Shown here piece after piece: positions 21,601 through 28,879 of a DNA stretch of 64,000 bases. Each line of letters begins with the position of its first letter. Within the stretch, counting starts at the first letter, position 1. The notes beneath the pieces are model-generated. The model saw only the letters and a list, made by a program, of their open reading frames with translations. It did not search any database and had not been told where the DNA came from. The stretch comes from Prescottella defluvii (GTDB taxonomy: Bacteria; Actinomycetota; Actinomycetes; Mycobacteriales; Mycobacteriaceae): positions 1,550,001 through 1,614,000 of the forward strand of contig CP121458.1 of NCBI GenBank assembly GCA_029690005.1, written 5' to 3'. The translations under genes and the position numbers were made by a program.

Positions 21601-22303
21601 GTGGGGGCGAGACCGCAGATCCCCTGGCGACACTGGTGCCGCTTCGCGCGGCCGGGAACGGGGCCCCGCTGTTCTGCGTGCATCCGGTCGGCGGACTCGC
21701 CTGGTGCTACAGCGGACTTGCCGAGCACATCGGGGAGAGGCCGTTGTACGGTGTGCAGGCAACCGGCTTGACCTCGGTGCCGAACACTGTGGCCGAGTTG
21801 GCAAGTCGATACGTCGATCACGTGACCGCCCTTCAACCGGAGGGCCCGTACCACCTCTTGGGGTGGTCCCTTGGCGGCAACGTCGCTCAGGAGATGGCTG
21901 TGCAGTTGCGGGCGGCCGGACGCGACGTCGCTGCGTTGGTACTGCTCGACTCGCTACCGCCAGACGTCGTTCCCGACGGTGTGCCGGAAGCGAGAGTGCA
22001 ACAGCCGCTGCAGGACCTGAGCGGTGTCGACCCGGAGACAGTGCAACACGTGCTGAACGTGGGTACGGCACTTCGAGGCCGCGGCCCGAACTCACGTACC
22101 GGGCGTGTTCGACGGCGATGCACTGTTGTTCGTCGCAGGCGCCGAGTCGGACCGGCACGGTCTGGCGGAGTCTCTGGCGACGCCACGTTGCCGGCGCCGT
22201 CGTGGTGGAGACCTTGCAGTGTTCACACGCGGAGATGGTCTCCACCGAGGCGTTGCAGACGATCGGACGAGTTCTCCAAGAATCGAACGAAGGTGGGCCG
22301 TGA
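3669..22303 (+). CDS. Six-module non-ribosomal peptide synthetase with terminal thioesterase
   Basis: One giant NRPS gene, about 6,200 residues, assembling a peptide by thiotemplate chemistry in the cytoplasm. Domain order read from motifs: C-A-T repeated six times, then TE; no epimerase, methyltransferase or reductase domain is seen. I chose TTG at 3669 as start because AAGGGGG (3656-3662) lies 6 bases before it and the C-domain motif PLSPAQRALLF follows at once. The stop is TGA at 22301-22303. The sequence as given is broken by 13 net base losses near 3830, 4900, 6955, 7203, 9018, 14173, 15930, 16530, 18487, 19705, 20648, 22071 and 22165. Joining the frames gives uninterrupted domains. The N-terminal C domain with no preceding carrier suggests an acyl starter or a partner protein delivering the first unit. 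Upstream DUF4012 and downstream autokinase genes suggest an envelope-associated product (inference). Confidence 0.88.
3678..6690 (+). other. NRPS module 1 (C1-A1-T1)
   Basis: C1 runs from PLSPAQRALLF to about 4900 and has the intact active site HHVVMDG (4064-4084). As the first domain of the protein it may be a starter-type domain accepting an acyl group, or may take its donor from another protein. A1 (about 5030-6440) has TSGSTGRPK, the A5 motif NAYGPTETTV and the lysine motif GGKIDR. The residues lining its substrate pocket read D-A-Q-V-D-G-A-V-L-K, which I cannot assign. T1 carries the phosphopantetheine site LGGDSL at about 6556-6573. Two frameshifts (about 3830 and 4900) fall in this module. 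Confidence 0.8.
6721..9670 (+). other. NRPS module 2 (C2-A2-T2)
   Basis: C2 begins at PLAPAQRRLWL and has HHIALDG near 7107-7130. Two single-base losses (about 6955 and 7203) split it. A2 (about 8050-9430) has YTSGSTGAPKGV, FDASILE and NLYGPTEAS. Its pocket residues read D-A-L-F-G-G-L-V-V-K, not assignable by me. A G lost near 9018 breaks the motif ARGYLG. T2 has LGGNSL near 9541. No epimerase lies between T2 and C3, which starts only about 45 bp later. Confidence 0.8.
9715..12780 (+). other. NRPS module 3 (C3-A3-T3), threonine-specific
   Basis: C3 begins at PLSPAQQRMWLL and has HHIALDG. A3 (about 11080-12530) has FTSGSTGTPKGV, FDFSVWEVWG, TVMNQTPTAF, LIFGGE and NMFGITESTVH. The ten pocket residues are D-F-W-N-I-G-M-V-H-K, identical to the well-known threonine code, so residue 3 of the peptide is predicted to be threonine. 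T3 has IGGNSL near 12652. The whole module lies in one unbroken frame. Confidence 0.9.
12840..15840 (+). other. NRPS module 4 (C4-A4-T4)
   Basis: C4 begins at PLSPAQRRLWFLQRL. Its active site is HHIAVDEWS, so the last glycine of HHxxxDG is glutamate, a variant seen in other actinobacterial C domains; the catalytic second His and the Asp are kept. A4 (about 14180-15590) has FTSGTTGRPKGV, FDMALLE and NGYGPAEATAF. Its pocket reads D-M-L-C-M-G-G-A-F-K, unassigned. T4 has AGGDSL near 15703. A lost base near 14173 marks the C4-A4 linker. Confidence 0.78.
15885..18610 (+). other. NRPS module 5 (C5-A5-T5), shortened A domain
   Basis: C5 begins at PLSRSQNRMWALR. Its active site reads DHLVVDG, so the first His is Asp but the catalytic second His and the Asp remain. 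A5 (about 17070-18350) is shorter than its neighbours. The A2 region that normally contains GAAYVPLDP is replaced by a short stretch around LWAAAKSGRAFGAV, and the A3 loop reads TSGSTGEPKSV, with serine where PKG is usual. This stretch lies in one unbroken frame, so it is not explained by a frameshift. Pocket residues are D-A-L-L-A-G-A-V-V-K. T5 has the site VGGHS at about 18478, at a 2-base loss. Activity of A5 is uncertain. Confidence 0.75.
18655..21600 (+). other. NRPS module 6 (C6-A6-T6)
   Basis: C6 begins at PMAPAQRRLWLMQ with HHIAFDG near 19022. A6 (about 19990-21350) has FTSGTTGRPKGV, FDAAVFE and NGYGPTECTVG. Its pocket reads D-A-F-N-V-A-G-V-G-K, unassigned. T6 has LGGTSM near 21475. 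Losses near 19705 and 20648 split the module; joining the frames restores PPLGLSGIEV and RTLTVVAAGEPLP. Confidence 0.78.
21630..22303 (+). other. NRPS terminal thioesterase domain
   Basis: A type I thioesterase that would release the finished peptide by hydrolysis or cyclisation. It starts at APLFCVHPVGGLAWCY and has the nucleophile motif GWSLGG, with the Ser codon at 21867-21869. LLDSLPP and a C-terminal CSHAEM carry the likely acid-loop and catalytic His. Two 2-base losses near 22071 and 22165 shift the frame; the corrected C-terminus runs through GVFDGDALLFVAGAES and VETLQCSHAEM to the TGA at 22301. Release mode cannot be read from sequence. Confidence 0.82.
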
Positions 22304-22361
22304 GACCGACTCGCGCATAGGGTGTTTGCAATCGTTACTGACAGAGACGGGGATCGGGGAT

Positions 22362-23765
22362 ATGGAAGTACAGGACTACCTACGCGTCGTGGCTGCGCGC
22401 TGGCGAATCATCGCAGGCGTCACCGTCGTAGCAGTGCTCGCGGCGCTGGTGGCGTCGTTGATGACTACACCGACGTACACAGCGAAGGCTCGTCTCTTCG
22501 TGTCCACCAGTGGTAAGTCCGTGATGGAAGCGATGCAGGGAAACCAGTTCTCGCAACAGCGTGTCGCTTCGTACACAAAGCTTGCGACCGCCGAGGAGGT
22601 CGTACGGGCGGCTGTCGACTCCCTCGGACTCGACCTCGACCCGGCGAAGGTGATCCCCAACGTGAAGGCGGTTCCGGTTCCGGACACCGTCCTGGCCGAC
22701 ATCAACGTCACCGACACCGTGCCGGAGCGCGCGCGTGACCTCGCGGACGCGATCGCCAAGGAGTTGGTCGGCAAGATCGCCGAGCTGGAGTCGCCGGCGG
22801 GAGCCGAGCCGGTGGCGCGGGCGACGGTCGTCGAAGCCGCGAAGACACCGACGACACCCGTGAGCCCCAAGACCAAGCGCAACCTGGCGCTCGGGTTCGT
22901 GATCGGTCTCCTGGGCGGCATCGCCCTGGCGATCTTCCGCGACCGCCTGGACAACACGGTCAAGAGCCGTGAGGTGCTCGATGAACTGGCCGGCGTCGGC
23001 CTGGTGGGCACTGTGCCGTTCGACAAGGAGCGGGAGCAGAAGGCGGCCATCGCTTTCCACGACGGGTATTCGGGCAGTGCCGAGGCGTTCCGGGAGCTGC
23101 GGACGAACCTGCAGTTCCTCGAGGTCGACAATCCGCCACGCGTCATCTCGATCACCAGTTCGCTTCCGGGCGAGGGTAAGACGACGACGGCGATCAACCT
23201 GTCGCTGGCGATCGCCGAGGCCGGCTTCTCGGTGTGCCTGGTCGACGCGGATCTGCGCCGGCCGCGTGTTGCGAAATACCTGGACTTGATCGGTTCGGTC
23301 GGTATGAGCACCGTCCTTGCGGGGCAGGCCGACCTGGACGACGTCCTGCAGTCGACGTCGTTCGCCAATGTCTCTGTGCTGGCGTCGGGTCCGTTGCCGC
23401 CGAACCCGAGCGAGCTGCTGGGTTCGACGCACGCGGGGAAGCTACTCGACGACCTGCGGTCGAAGTTCGACTTCGTCGTCATCGACGCGTCGCCGCTGTT
23501 GCCGGTAACGGACGCGGCTGTGCTGGCGGCGAAGGTCGACGGCTCGCTGGTGGTGGTGCGGCACGGCAAGACGAAGCGCGACCAGGTGTCGCGTGCGATC
23601 GGCAACCTGCGCAGCGTCGGGGCCACCGTCCTCGGCACGATCCTGACCATGACCCCGTCGAAGGGCAAGGGCGCGTACGAGTACAAGTACTACTACGATT
23701 CCGACGGAGGGAACGTCCCCGAGTTGCCGAAGGCCGTCGAGCCTCCGACTCCCGTGCGCAGTTAG
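22362..23765 (+). CDS. Chain-length determinant / bacterial tyrosine autokinase
   Basis: A 467-residue fusion of a Wzz-type chain-length regulator and a BY-kinase (CpsC/CpsD- or Wzc-like). These membrane proteins control polymer length and export of capsule or exopolysaccharide through autophosphorylation. Two membrane segments flank the Wzz part (residues 17-35 and about 175-193, with PKTKRNLALGFVIGLLGGIA). The kinase has Walker A SLPGEGKTTT near residue 268, Walker A' VDADLRRP near 293, and Walker B FDFVVIDAS near 370. A tyrosine cluster, YEYKYYYDSD, near the C-terminus is the expected autophosphorylation site. The start is ATG at 22362, 58 bp after the NRPS stop on the same strand, so the two are probably co-transcribed. 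The likely antagonist phosphatase is encoded at 25549-26062. Confidence 0.88.
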   Translation: MEVQDYLRVVAARWRIIAGVTVVAVLAALVASLMTTPTYTAKARLFVSTSGKSVMEAMQGNQFSQQRVASYTKLATAEEVVRAAVDSLGLDLDPAKVIPNVKAVPVPDTVLADINVTDTVPERARDLADAIAKELVGKIAELESPAGAEPVARATVVEAAKTPTTPVSPKTKRNLALGFVIGLLGGIALAIFRDRLDNTVKSREVLDELAGVGLVGTVPFDKEREQKAAIAFHDGYSGSAEAFRELRTNLQFLEVDNPPRVISITSSLPGEGKTTTAINLSLAIAEAGFSVCLVDADLRRPRVAKYLDLIGSVGMSTVLAGQADLDDVLQSTSFANVSVLASGPLPPNPSELLGSTHAGKLLDDLRSKFDFVVIDASPLLPVTDAAVLAAKVDGSLVVVRHGKTKRDQVSRAIGNLRSVGATVLGTILTMTPSKGKGAYEYKYYYDSDGGNVPELPKAVEPPTPVRS

Positions 23766-23787
23766 TCCGACGTGATTCCGGAGTCGG

Positions 23788-23823
23788 CCCGCTCGGCGAT
23801 CGGCGCACCGATCGCCGAGCGGG
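23788..23823. terminator. Bidirectional terminator hairpin
   Basis: A perfect 16-bp inverted repeat (23788-23803 with 23808-23823; stem CCCGCTCGGCGATCGG, loop CGCA) lies between the convergent autokinase and mycolyltransferase genes. No T-run follows, but stem strength and position fit a shared terminator. Confidence 0.8.
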
Positions 23824-23843
23824 ACCCGGCTCGAGACGGCGGC

Positions 23844-24876
23844 CTAGATTCCCATGGAGCGGGCGATCATCGGCCACGAGTTGTGCAGGTCGTCCTCCCA
23901 GTAGCCCCAGGTGTGGGTGCCGGTGGGCTTGAAGTCGAACGTGGCCGGGATCTGCAGATCGGCGAGACGGTACGCGAGGTTGTGGGTGCAGTAGTTGGTG
24001 ACCAGCTCGATCGCACCGCCGCCCATCACACGCTCGGCGAGCACGGACAGGTCACCGTCGATACCGGGGCCGTCGAGCGTCTCGTGCGGGCCGGGTAGGC
24101 CGGACGCGCTGGTGACGTAGATCTCTGTGCCACGCAGCTTTTCGGCGTTCACGACGGGATCGTTCTCGGCCCAGCCGGGTCCGTCGAGCGGGCCCCACAT
24201 GTTGGTGATGTCGGCACCGCCGCGGATACCGGTGACCGCCTGGATGGCGTTCTGGCCGGCCCAGGTGCTGGTCTCGGCGCAGCCGCTGTAGGACCCGACG
24301 CTCTTGTAGAAGCCGGGCTTGGCGATGGCGAGGTTGAGCACCGAGGTGGCGGTCATGGAGATCGCGGCGATGGACTGGACCTCGTCGGTACCGAATTCGG
24401 CGTCGACGACGGGTGGGAGTTCTTCGAGCAGGAACGTCTGCCACTTCTGGCGGCCGAGCTTCGGATCGTCCTTCTGCCAGTCGGTGTAGTAGCTGGACGC
24501 GCCCTCGAGCGGGGTGACGACGTTGACGTTCTTGTCCTCGAAGAAGTCGATGACGTCGGTCCTGCGCTGCCAGGTGGCCGAGTCTTCGCCGCCGCCGGCA
24601 CCGTTGAGCAGATACAGCGTCGGTCGGGCCGGCTGCGATCGGCTGGGCGGATGACTTCGAGGGGATGTCTCGGTCCATCGCCGGCGAGTGCACCGAGATG
24701 GTGACCCTGCGATCGGAGTCCTCGGTGGACTTCACCAGGTAGGCCCCGGAGGCGTTCGTCGGGGCGGTGGTGCCGCTGTCGGCGGATGCGGTCGCCGGCA
24801 CCGCGAGCAGCGAAGCGGCGGACACGGCCACTGCCGCCGCGAGCACTCGGGCGCGCTCGACCTGCGAACTCCTCAT
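23844..24876 (-). CDS. Secreted mycolyltransferase / antigen 85-like esterase
   Basis: An exported alpha/beta-hydrolase of the antigen 85/Cmt family, which transfers mycolic acids between trehalose mycolates and arabinogalactan outside the membrane. ATG at 24876 follows AGGAGG by 8 bases. A signal peptide covers residues 1-32, ending in ATASA. Two single-base losses near 24655 and 24630 break the frame; joining the frames gives IPLEVIRPADRSRP then TLYLLNGAGGGED and DFFEDKNVNVV. The nucleophile region reads AAISMTATSVLNLAI, where antigen 85 has GLSM. Later blocks are GSYSGCAETS, WGPLDGPGW and the catalytic-His motif THTWGYWEDDL. The acyl acceptor cannot be told. It is convergent with the autokinase. 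Confidence 0.85.
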
Positions 24877-25086
24877 CCGAACGTCCTCCTGTGAACCTCG
24901 AATCATCACGCGCGATGCTGACGATGGGCGCGGCGCCGACCTCACCTCGGCACGGCTTCAGCGGCAGCAGATTACCGGGCCGAAGAGTCGGAAATGTCCC
25001 GATTGGCAAAGTTGAGGCAGCATTCACCCACCGATTCACTCCGCGCCTCACTCTGCGCCGGGTGTGCTCGGCGCTCGGCGGCCGGC

Positions 25087-25461
25087 TCAGCCGGTGATCA
25101 TGTCCTCGGGGCCCCACACGGCGCGCATGCTGACGATCTTGCCGTCGTCGTCGAATTCCATGACGTCGATCGGGGCGAGCTCGAGGGTTTGGTCGCCCAT
25201 CTTGGTGGTCAGACGGAAGTTGAAAGCGGCGGTGTCGGACGCGATGCGCAGCGTCACGAGCTCGGCCTCGCGTTCGAGTTGCTCGAGGACCGCGTAGAAC
25301 TCGCGGATCGATTCGCGAGTGGTGCGGACGGTGCTGCCCACCGGATCCTCCAAGGTGGCACCCTCGGCGTACAGCGCCAGGACGTCGTCGGCGGTGCCCG
25401 TCGCGACCGCCTTGATATAGGTCTCGACGGTGTTGCGGATGCTCTCGGGTGACGCGACCAT
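25087..25461 (-). CDS. SnoaL/ketosteroid-isomerase-like protein
   Basis: A 124-residue single-domain protein with the NTF2-like cone fold of delta5-3-ketosteroid isomerases. Candidate active-site residues are present: a Tyr in VETYIKAV, an Asp in YAEGATLEDPVG, and an Asp in PIDVMEFDDDGKI, in the order of Tyr-Asp-Asp in true isomerases. ATG at 25461 is preferred over an upstream TTG because GGAGGGCCCC directly precedes it. A role in steroid degradation is possible in this group of organisms, but no steroid genes are nearby. The substrate is unknown. Confidence 0.75.
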   Translation of the reverse strand: MVASPESIRNTVETYIKAVATGTADDVLALYAEGATLEDPVGSTVRTTRESIREFYAVLEQLEREAELVTLRIASDTAAFNFRLTTKMGDQTLELAPIDVMEFDDDGKIVSMRAVWGPEDMITG

Positions 25462-25548
25462 GGGGCCCTCCAAAACTGGAACACGTTTCAGCGGTGAGGG
25501 TATCCGGCGGCGCTCTCGGGCCGACCGATTCCGCCGACCGTGCCGACG

Positions 25549-26062
25549 CTAACGGCGCAGACGGGGAAGCAGGTCCAGCAGGGCCTTGTCGATCACACTG
25601 CCGACGTCCCGAACACGGTCGCGCTCTGCCCGATCGGGTCGCGGACGTCGACGTTAGCTGGGCGCGGGACGGTGCCGCGGGCGGCCGCGAGTTCTGCGAC
25701 GGTGGCCGAACCGATCGCCGACGCCAGGTGCGCGGCCTCGAGCAGCGTGAACGTCCGTTTGAGCTGGCGGGGAGCGATCCGGAGAACCGCGTCCCGGTGG
25801 GACTCGGTCATCGCCAGGATCAGGTCGGCACCGCCCGCGATCGCCGGTGTCAGCCGTCGTGCGACGAAGTCGTCGGGTCCCCGCCCAGCGTCGAAAGAAT
25901 CTGTGCTGCCGTGGGTTCGAGGCCCGATCCGACGACGGCTCGGGTGCCGGCGCTGGACGCGGTGAGATCGGCGGTGCCGGTGCGGGACGCCCAGGCGGTG
26001 GTGAGGCGTTCGGCGGTGGGGGAGCGACATATGTTGCCGGTGCATACGAACAGCAGCTGCAT
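25549..26062 (-). CDS. Low-molecular-weight protein tyrosine phosphatase
   Basis: A phosphatase of the Wzb/PtpA type that removes phosphate from protein tyrosines. The start is ATG at 26062, giving MQLLFVCTGNICRSPTAERL. The P-loop CTGNICRS has the nucleophile Cys7 and Arg13, and the general-acid loop is VRDPIGQS. Two base losses (about 25878 and about 25600) break the frame. The corrected C-terminus ends IDKALLDLLPRLRR at the TAG 25549-25551. Lying close to a BY-kinase gene, it is the natural candidate to dephosphorylate that kinase's tyrosine tail (inference from known kinase/phosphatase pairs). Confidence 0.85.
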
Positions 26063-26083
26063 ACCGGTGAGTGTAGGCATTGC

Positions 26084-26091
26084 TGTATACA
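26084..26091. promoter_or_regulatory. Palindromic -10-like element in divergent promoter
   Basis: TGTATACA sits in the 95-bp gap between the divergent phosphatase and Hsp70-fold genes. It reads as a -10-type hexamer (TATACA) on either strand. No clear -35 is seen. Confidence 0.35.
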
Positions 26092-26157
26092 CTCGGCTGG
26101 TCCTGTACGCGCCCCGGTTCGAGTATCGGCCGGGAGCCCTCGATCGAAGGCGGCTCA

Positions 26158-27307
26158 TGGGTGGGGTTCTCGGAATTTCGGTGGGGGCCGAATTCGTGCG
26201 GCTGGTGCGCTCCCGGCGTGCCGGTGCCGCAGGGGTCTCGCCGACGTTCGAGCGTCGGACGGTCGCCGTCGCCGGCCGCATCCCCGAGGAGGCCGCGGCG
26301 GATGCGGTCGGGGCGGCGCTGGCGGAGCTGGCGGACTCGGCGGCACCGGTCGGTGTGACCGTCGCATACGGCGACGAGGCGCAGGCCGCCGCGCTCGACG
26401 CTGCGATGCGCACCGCGGGAATCACGGACTTCCGGCTGATTCCCGAACTCACCGCGGTGCTCGAGCGACTGGGCAGCGACGGTCGGCTCGCGGGGGTGCG
26501 GACGATCGTGCTGTACGACCTGGGGCGCACCGGGCTGACCGTGAGCGTCGTCGACCGCTACACCGGCTCGGTGACGGCGTCCGAGCGCACGGACAGTCTG
26601 CGATGTGATCGGCTCGAGCAACTTCCACGTGAAACATTCGGCAGCGCCGTCCAGTCCGCGATCGAGGAGTCGGTCGAGCTGATCGGCGATTTGGCTGCGC
26701 AGGTCGAGTTGCTGCCCGAGGCCGTGGTGCTGCTGGGCGGCGGCGCCTACATCCCCGAGGTACGGGCGGTGCTCACGGAGCGGTCGGCCGTGCCGATCGT
26801 GATGCCCGAGCATCCGGAGTTCGTGGTGGCCGGCGGGGCGGCGCTCCTGGCGGCGCCGGTGACGACGCCGCGGCGGTCGACGCGGCCCGCTCATCGGGCG
26901 GTCTCCCGCCGGCAGGTGAGCGGGGCTGGTCTGGCGGGCGCCGCGCTCGTCGTCATAGCGGTCACCGGGTTCGGGCTCGGCTACGGCAAAACGGTTTTCG
27001 GGTCGGAAGCGGGGGCCTCGACGGAGACGTCGACCTCGAGCGTTCCGTCGATCGGTGCGAGGTCGTCGCAGGAGGTCACCACGCCGCCTCCGCCGCCGTC
27101 GCCGGAACCGCCCGTCACCACTACGGAGGTTGTGCAGCAACCGGCATCGGACACCGGATACCGAGCGGTGCCGCCCCCACGACCGCTCCGGCTCCGGCCC
27201 CGCTGTTCCCGGGCCTGGGGATCCAGCTGCCCGCACTGCCCCCACTCCCGCAGGTTCAGCTGCCGCCGATGCCGGTCATTCCAGGGATACCGCTGCCGAA
27301 GCTGTGA
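26158..27307 (+). CDS. Hsp70-fold membrane protein with Pro-rich tail
   Basis: About 383 residues. The first 235 resemble the actin/Hsp70 ATPase fold: VLGISVGAEFVRLVRS, TIVLYDLGRTGLTVSVVD (phosphate-2-type loop) and VVLLGGGAYIPEV (adenosine-type loop). A membrane segment near 260-285 (SGAGLAGAALVVIAVTGFGL) and a Pro/Thr-rich outer tail follow. A base lost near 27172 breaks the tail; the corrected end is PPMPVIPGIPLPKL. It resembles Rv0312-type actinobacterial proteins, of unknown function. A paralogue sits at 45247-47024 next to the iniBAC regulator. It ends 9 bp from the convergent YibE/F gene. Confidence 0.7.
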
Positions 27308-27316
27308 CGGCCGCGG

Positions 27317-28643
27317 TCAGCGGGCGTGGCGTCCGCCGCGCCGTCGCTGCCGGGCCGGCACGCCGATCCGCGGACGGGCCAGCAGCGCCGCGATGCCGGT
27401 GGTGAGCGGAACGGAGAGGGCGAGCGCGATGCCACCCACCGACGCCCGCACGATCTCGATCGCGACGGCGTCGCCCGTCAGCACGTCGCCGAGGGAGCCT
27501 CCCGCGACGCTGAAGAGGAGCAGCAGGGGAAGCGCGCCGCCGGCGTAGGCCAGCACGAGGGTGTAGACCGTGCTCGCGATGTGGTCGCGTCCACCCGCAT
27601 CGCCGACGCGAAGATGGTCCGGCGGGTGGCCGATTCGTCGATCGACGCGAGTTCGAACGCGGCCGACGCCTGCGTGATCGTGACGTCGTTCAGTACGCCC
27701 AGCGAGCCGATGATGAAACCGGCCAGCAGGAGACCCGTGATGCTCACGTGCTGGATGTAGGCCTGCACATCGGTGTTCTGTTCCTCCGACAGTCCGGTCA
27801 GGTGCGTCATGCGGATGGCGACCGTGGACAGCACCGCCGCCACGAGCATCGACGCGAGCGTCCCGAGCAGGGCGGAGCTCGTCCTCAGGTTCACTCCGTG
27901 GGCCAGGTACAGCACCGCGAAGAGGATCGCCGCGCCGGAGACGAGGGCGACGGGCATCGCGGGTTTGCCGTCCAGGAGGGCGGGCAGTGTGAACACGACC
28001 AGGACCGCGAACGCGATCCCGAGCCCCAGCAGCGCGCGCACGCCGCGCCATCGGGCGACCGCGATGATCGCCACCGCGAAGGCGGCGACGACGAGCGCCA
28101 ACGGCAGCCCGCGTGAATAGTCGTTGAACGAATAGATCGGGGTTCCGGTCGAATCCGTCTGCCGGACAAGTCGAATGTGCTCGCCGAGGCTCAACACCGG
28201 CTGCCCGGGACCCGGACGATCTCCAGAAGGGTTCGAGTCCCCGCGTTGGGGCCCGACTCGATGGCGACCACGCTGCGACGGCAGCTGATCTCAGTGCCCG
28301 TCGCCGCGGACGGCGCGGGTTCGCCCGAGAACACCCGGCCCGCACCGGGACTGCCGCACGGGGCGATGTCCTGCGCGACGATCGTCCCGGCCTCGGTGGT
28401 GACGGCACCGCCACCGGCGTTCTGGAAAGGCAGCGGGATCTCGACCTGCTGTTTGTTTGGCCAGAGAATGACGGCTCCGACGACGACGGCGGTCGCGATC
28501 GCGACGAGAAGACCCACGACGACACGTGCAGCGGTGGGGCCGACCGGGATCGGCCCCTCGAAATGGCCGTGGCCGTGTCCGTGCCCATGTCCGCGAACGC
28601 TGCTCGGATTCTGCTCACGATCGGTCGACAACTCGGATGTCAT
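27317..28643 (-). CDS. YibE/F-like multipass membrane protein
   Basis: About 443 residues of the YibE/F family, function unknown. ATG at 28643 follows GGAGGAC. The N-terminus is His-rich (HGHGHGHGHF), followed by a membrane segment, an extracytoplasmic domain and at least six further membrane segments (for example LALVVAAFAVAIIAVA, AFAVLVVFTLPALL and ITGLLLAGFIIGSLGVL). Losses near 28200 and 27590 split the frame; joining restores VRVPG..LSLGEHIRLV and IASTVYTLVLAYAGGALP. The His stretch suggests metal binding, but that is only an inference. Confidence 0.72.
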
Positions 28644-28694
28644 CGGATTGTCCTCCGCACCGGATCAGAGTAGCGGGCACGGACAGGTAAGCGA

Positions 28695-28729
28695 CGGTGG
28701 CGGGAGCAGGGGGGTCGTCCCCGCCACCG
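28695..28729. other. GC-rich stem-loop in the 236-bp gap
   Basis: CGGTGGCGGG (28695-28704) pairs perfectly with 28720-28729 around a 15-base G-rich loop. It could end the aminotransferase transcript or lie in the YibE/F leader. Nothing else is seen between 28644 and 28879. Confidence 0.35.
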
Positions 28730-28879
28730 ATAACCTCGTCGCCCAGGGGGGAGGGGCAGGACGAGGCGCTTACGGCACACAATGGTGCCGAACGGTGAAT
28801 CTACCCATATCGGAGCGATCATGCAGGATTGGGTCGAGATTCCGTGTCGCGTCTCACCGATGACGGTGACACGCGGCGG

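Noticed and set aside
3669..22303. NRPS as a pseudogene or as several separate short genes
   Set aside because: The breaks fall inside domains, never at docking or linker boundaries with start and stop signals. Domain sequences continue perfectly across them, and the same kind of break hits dnaJ and grpE.
18852..23765. One continuous open frame joining NRPS module 6, TE and the tyrosine kinase
   Set aside because: Part of it is out of frame for the NRPS (18852-20645) and for the end of TE (after 22071). The apparent NRPS-kinase fusion results from base losses; a stop at 22301 and a good ATG at 22362 separate them.
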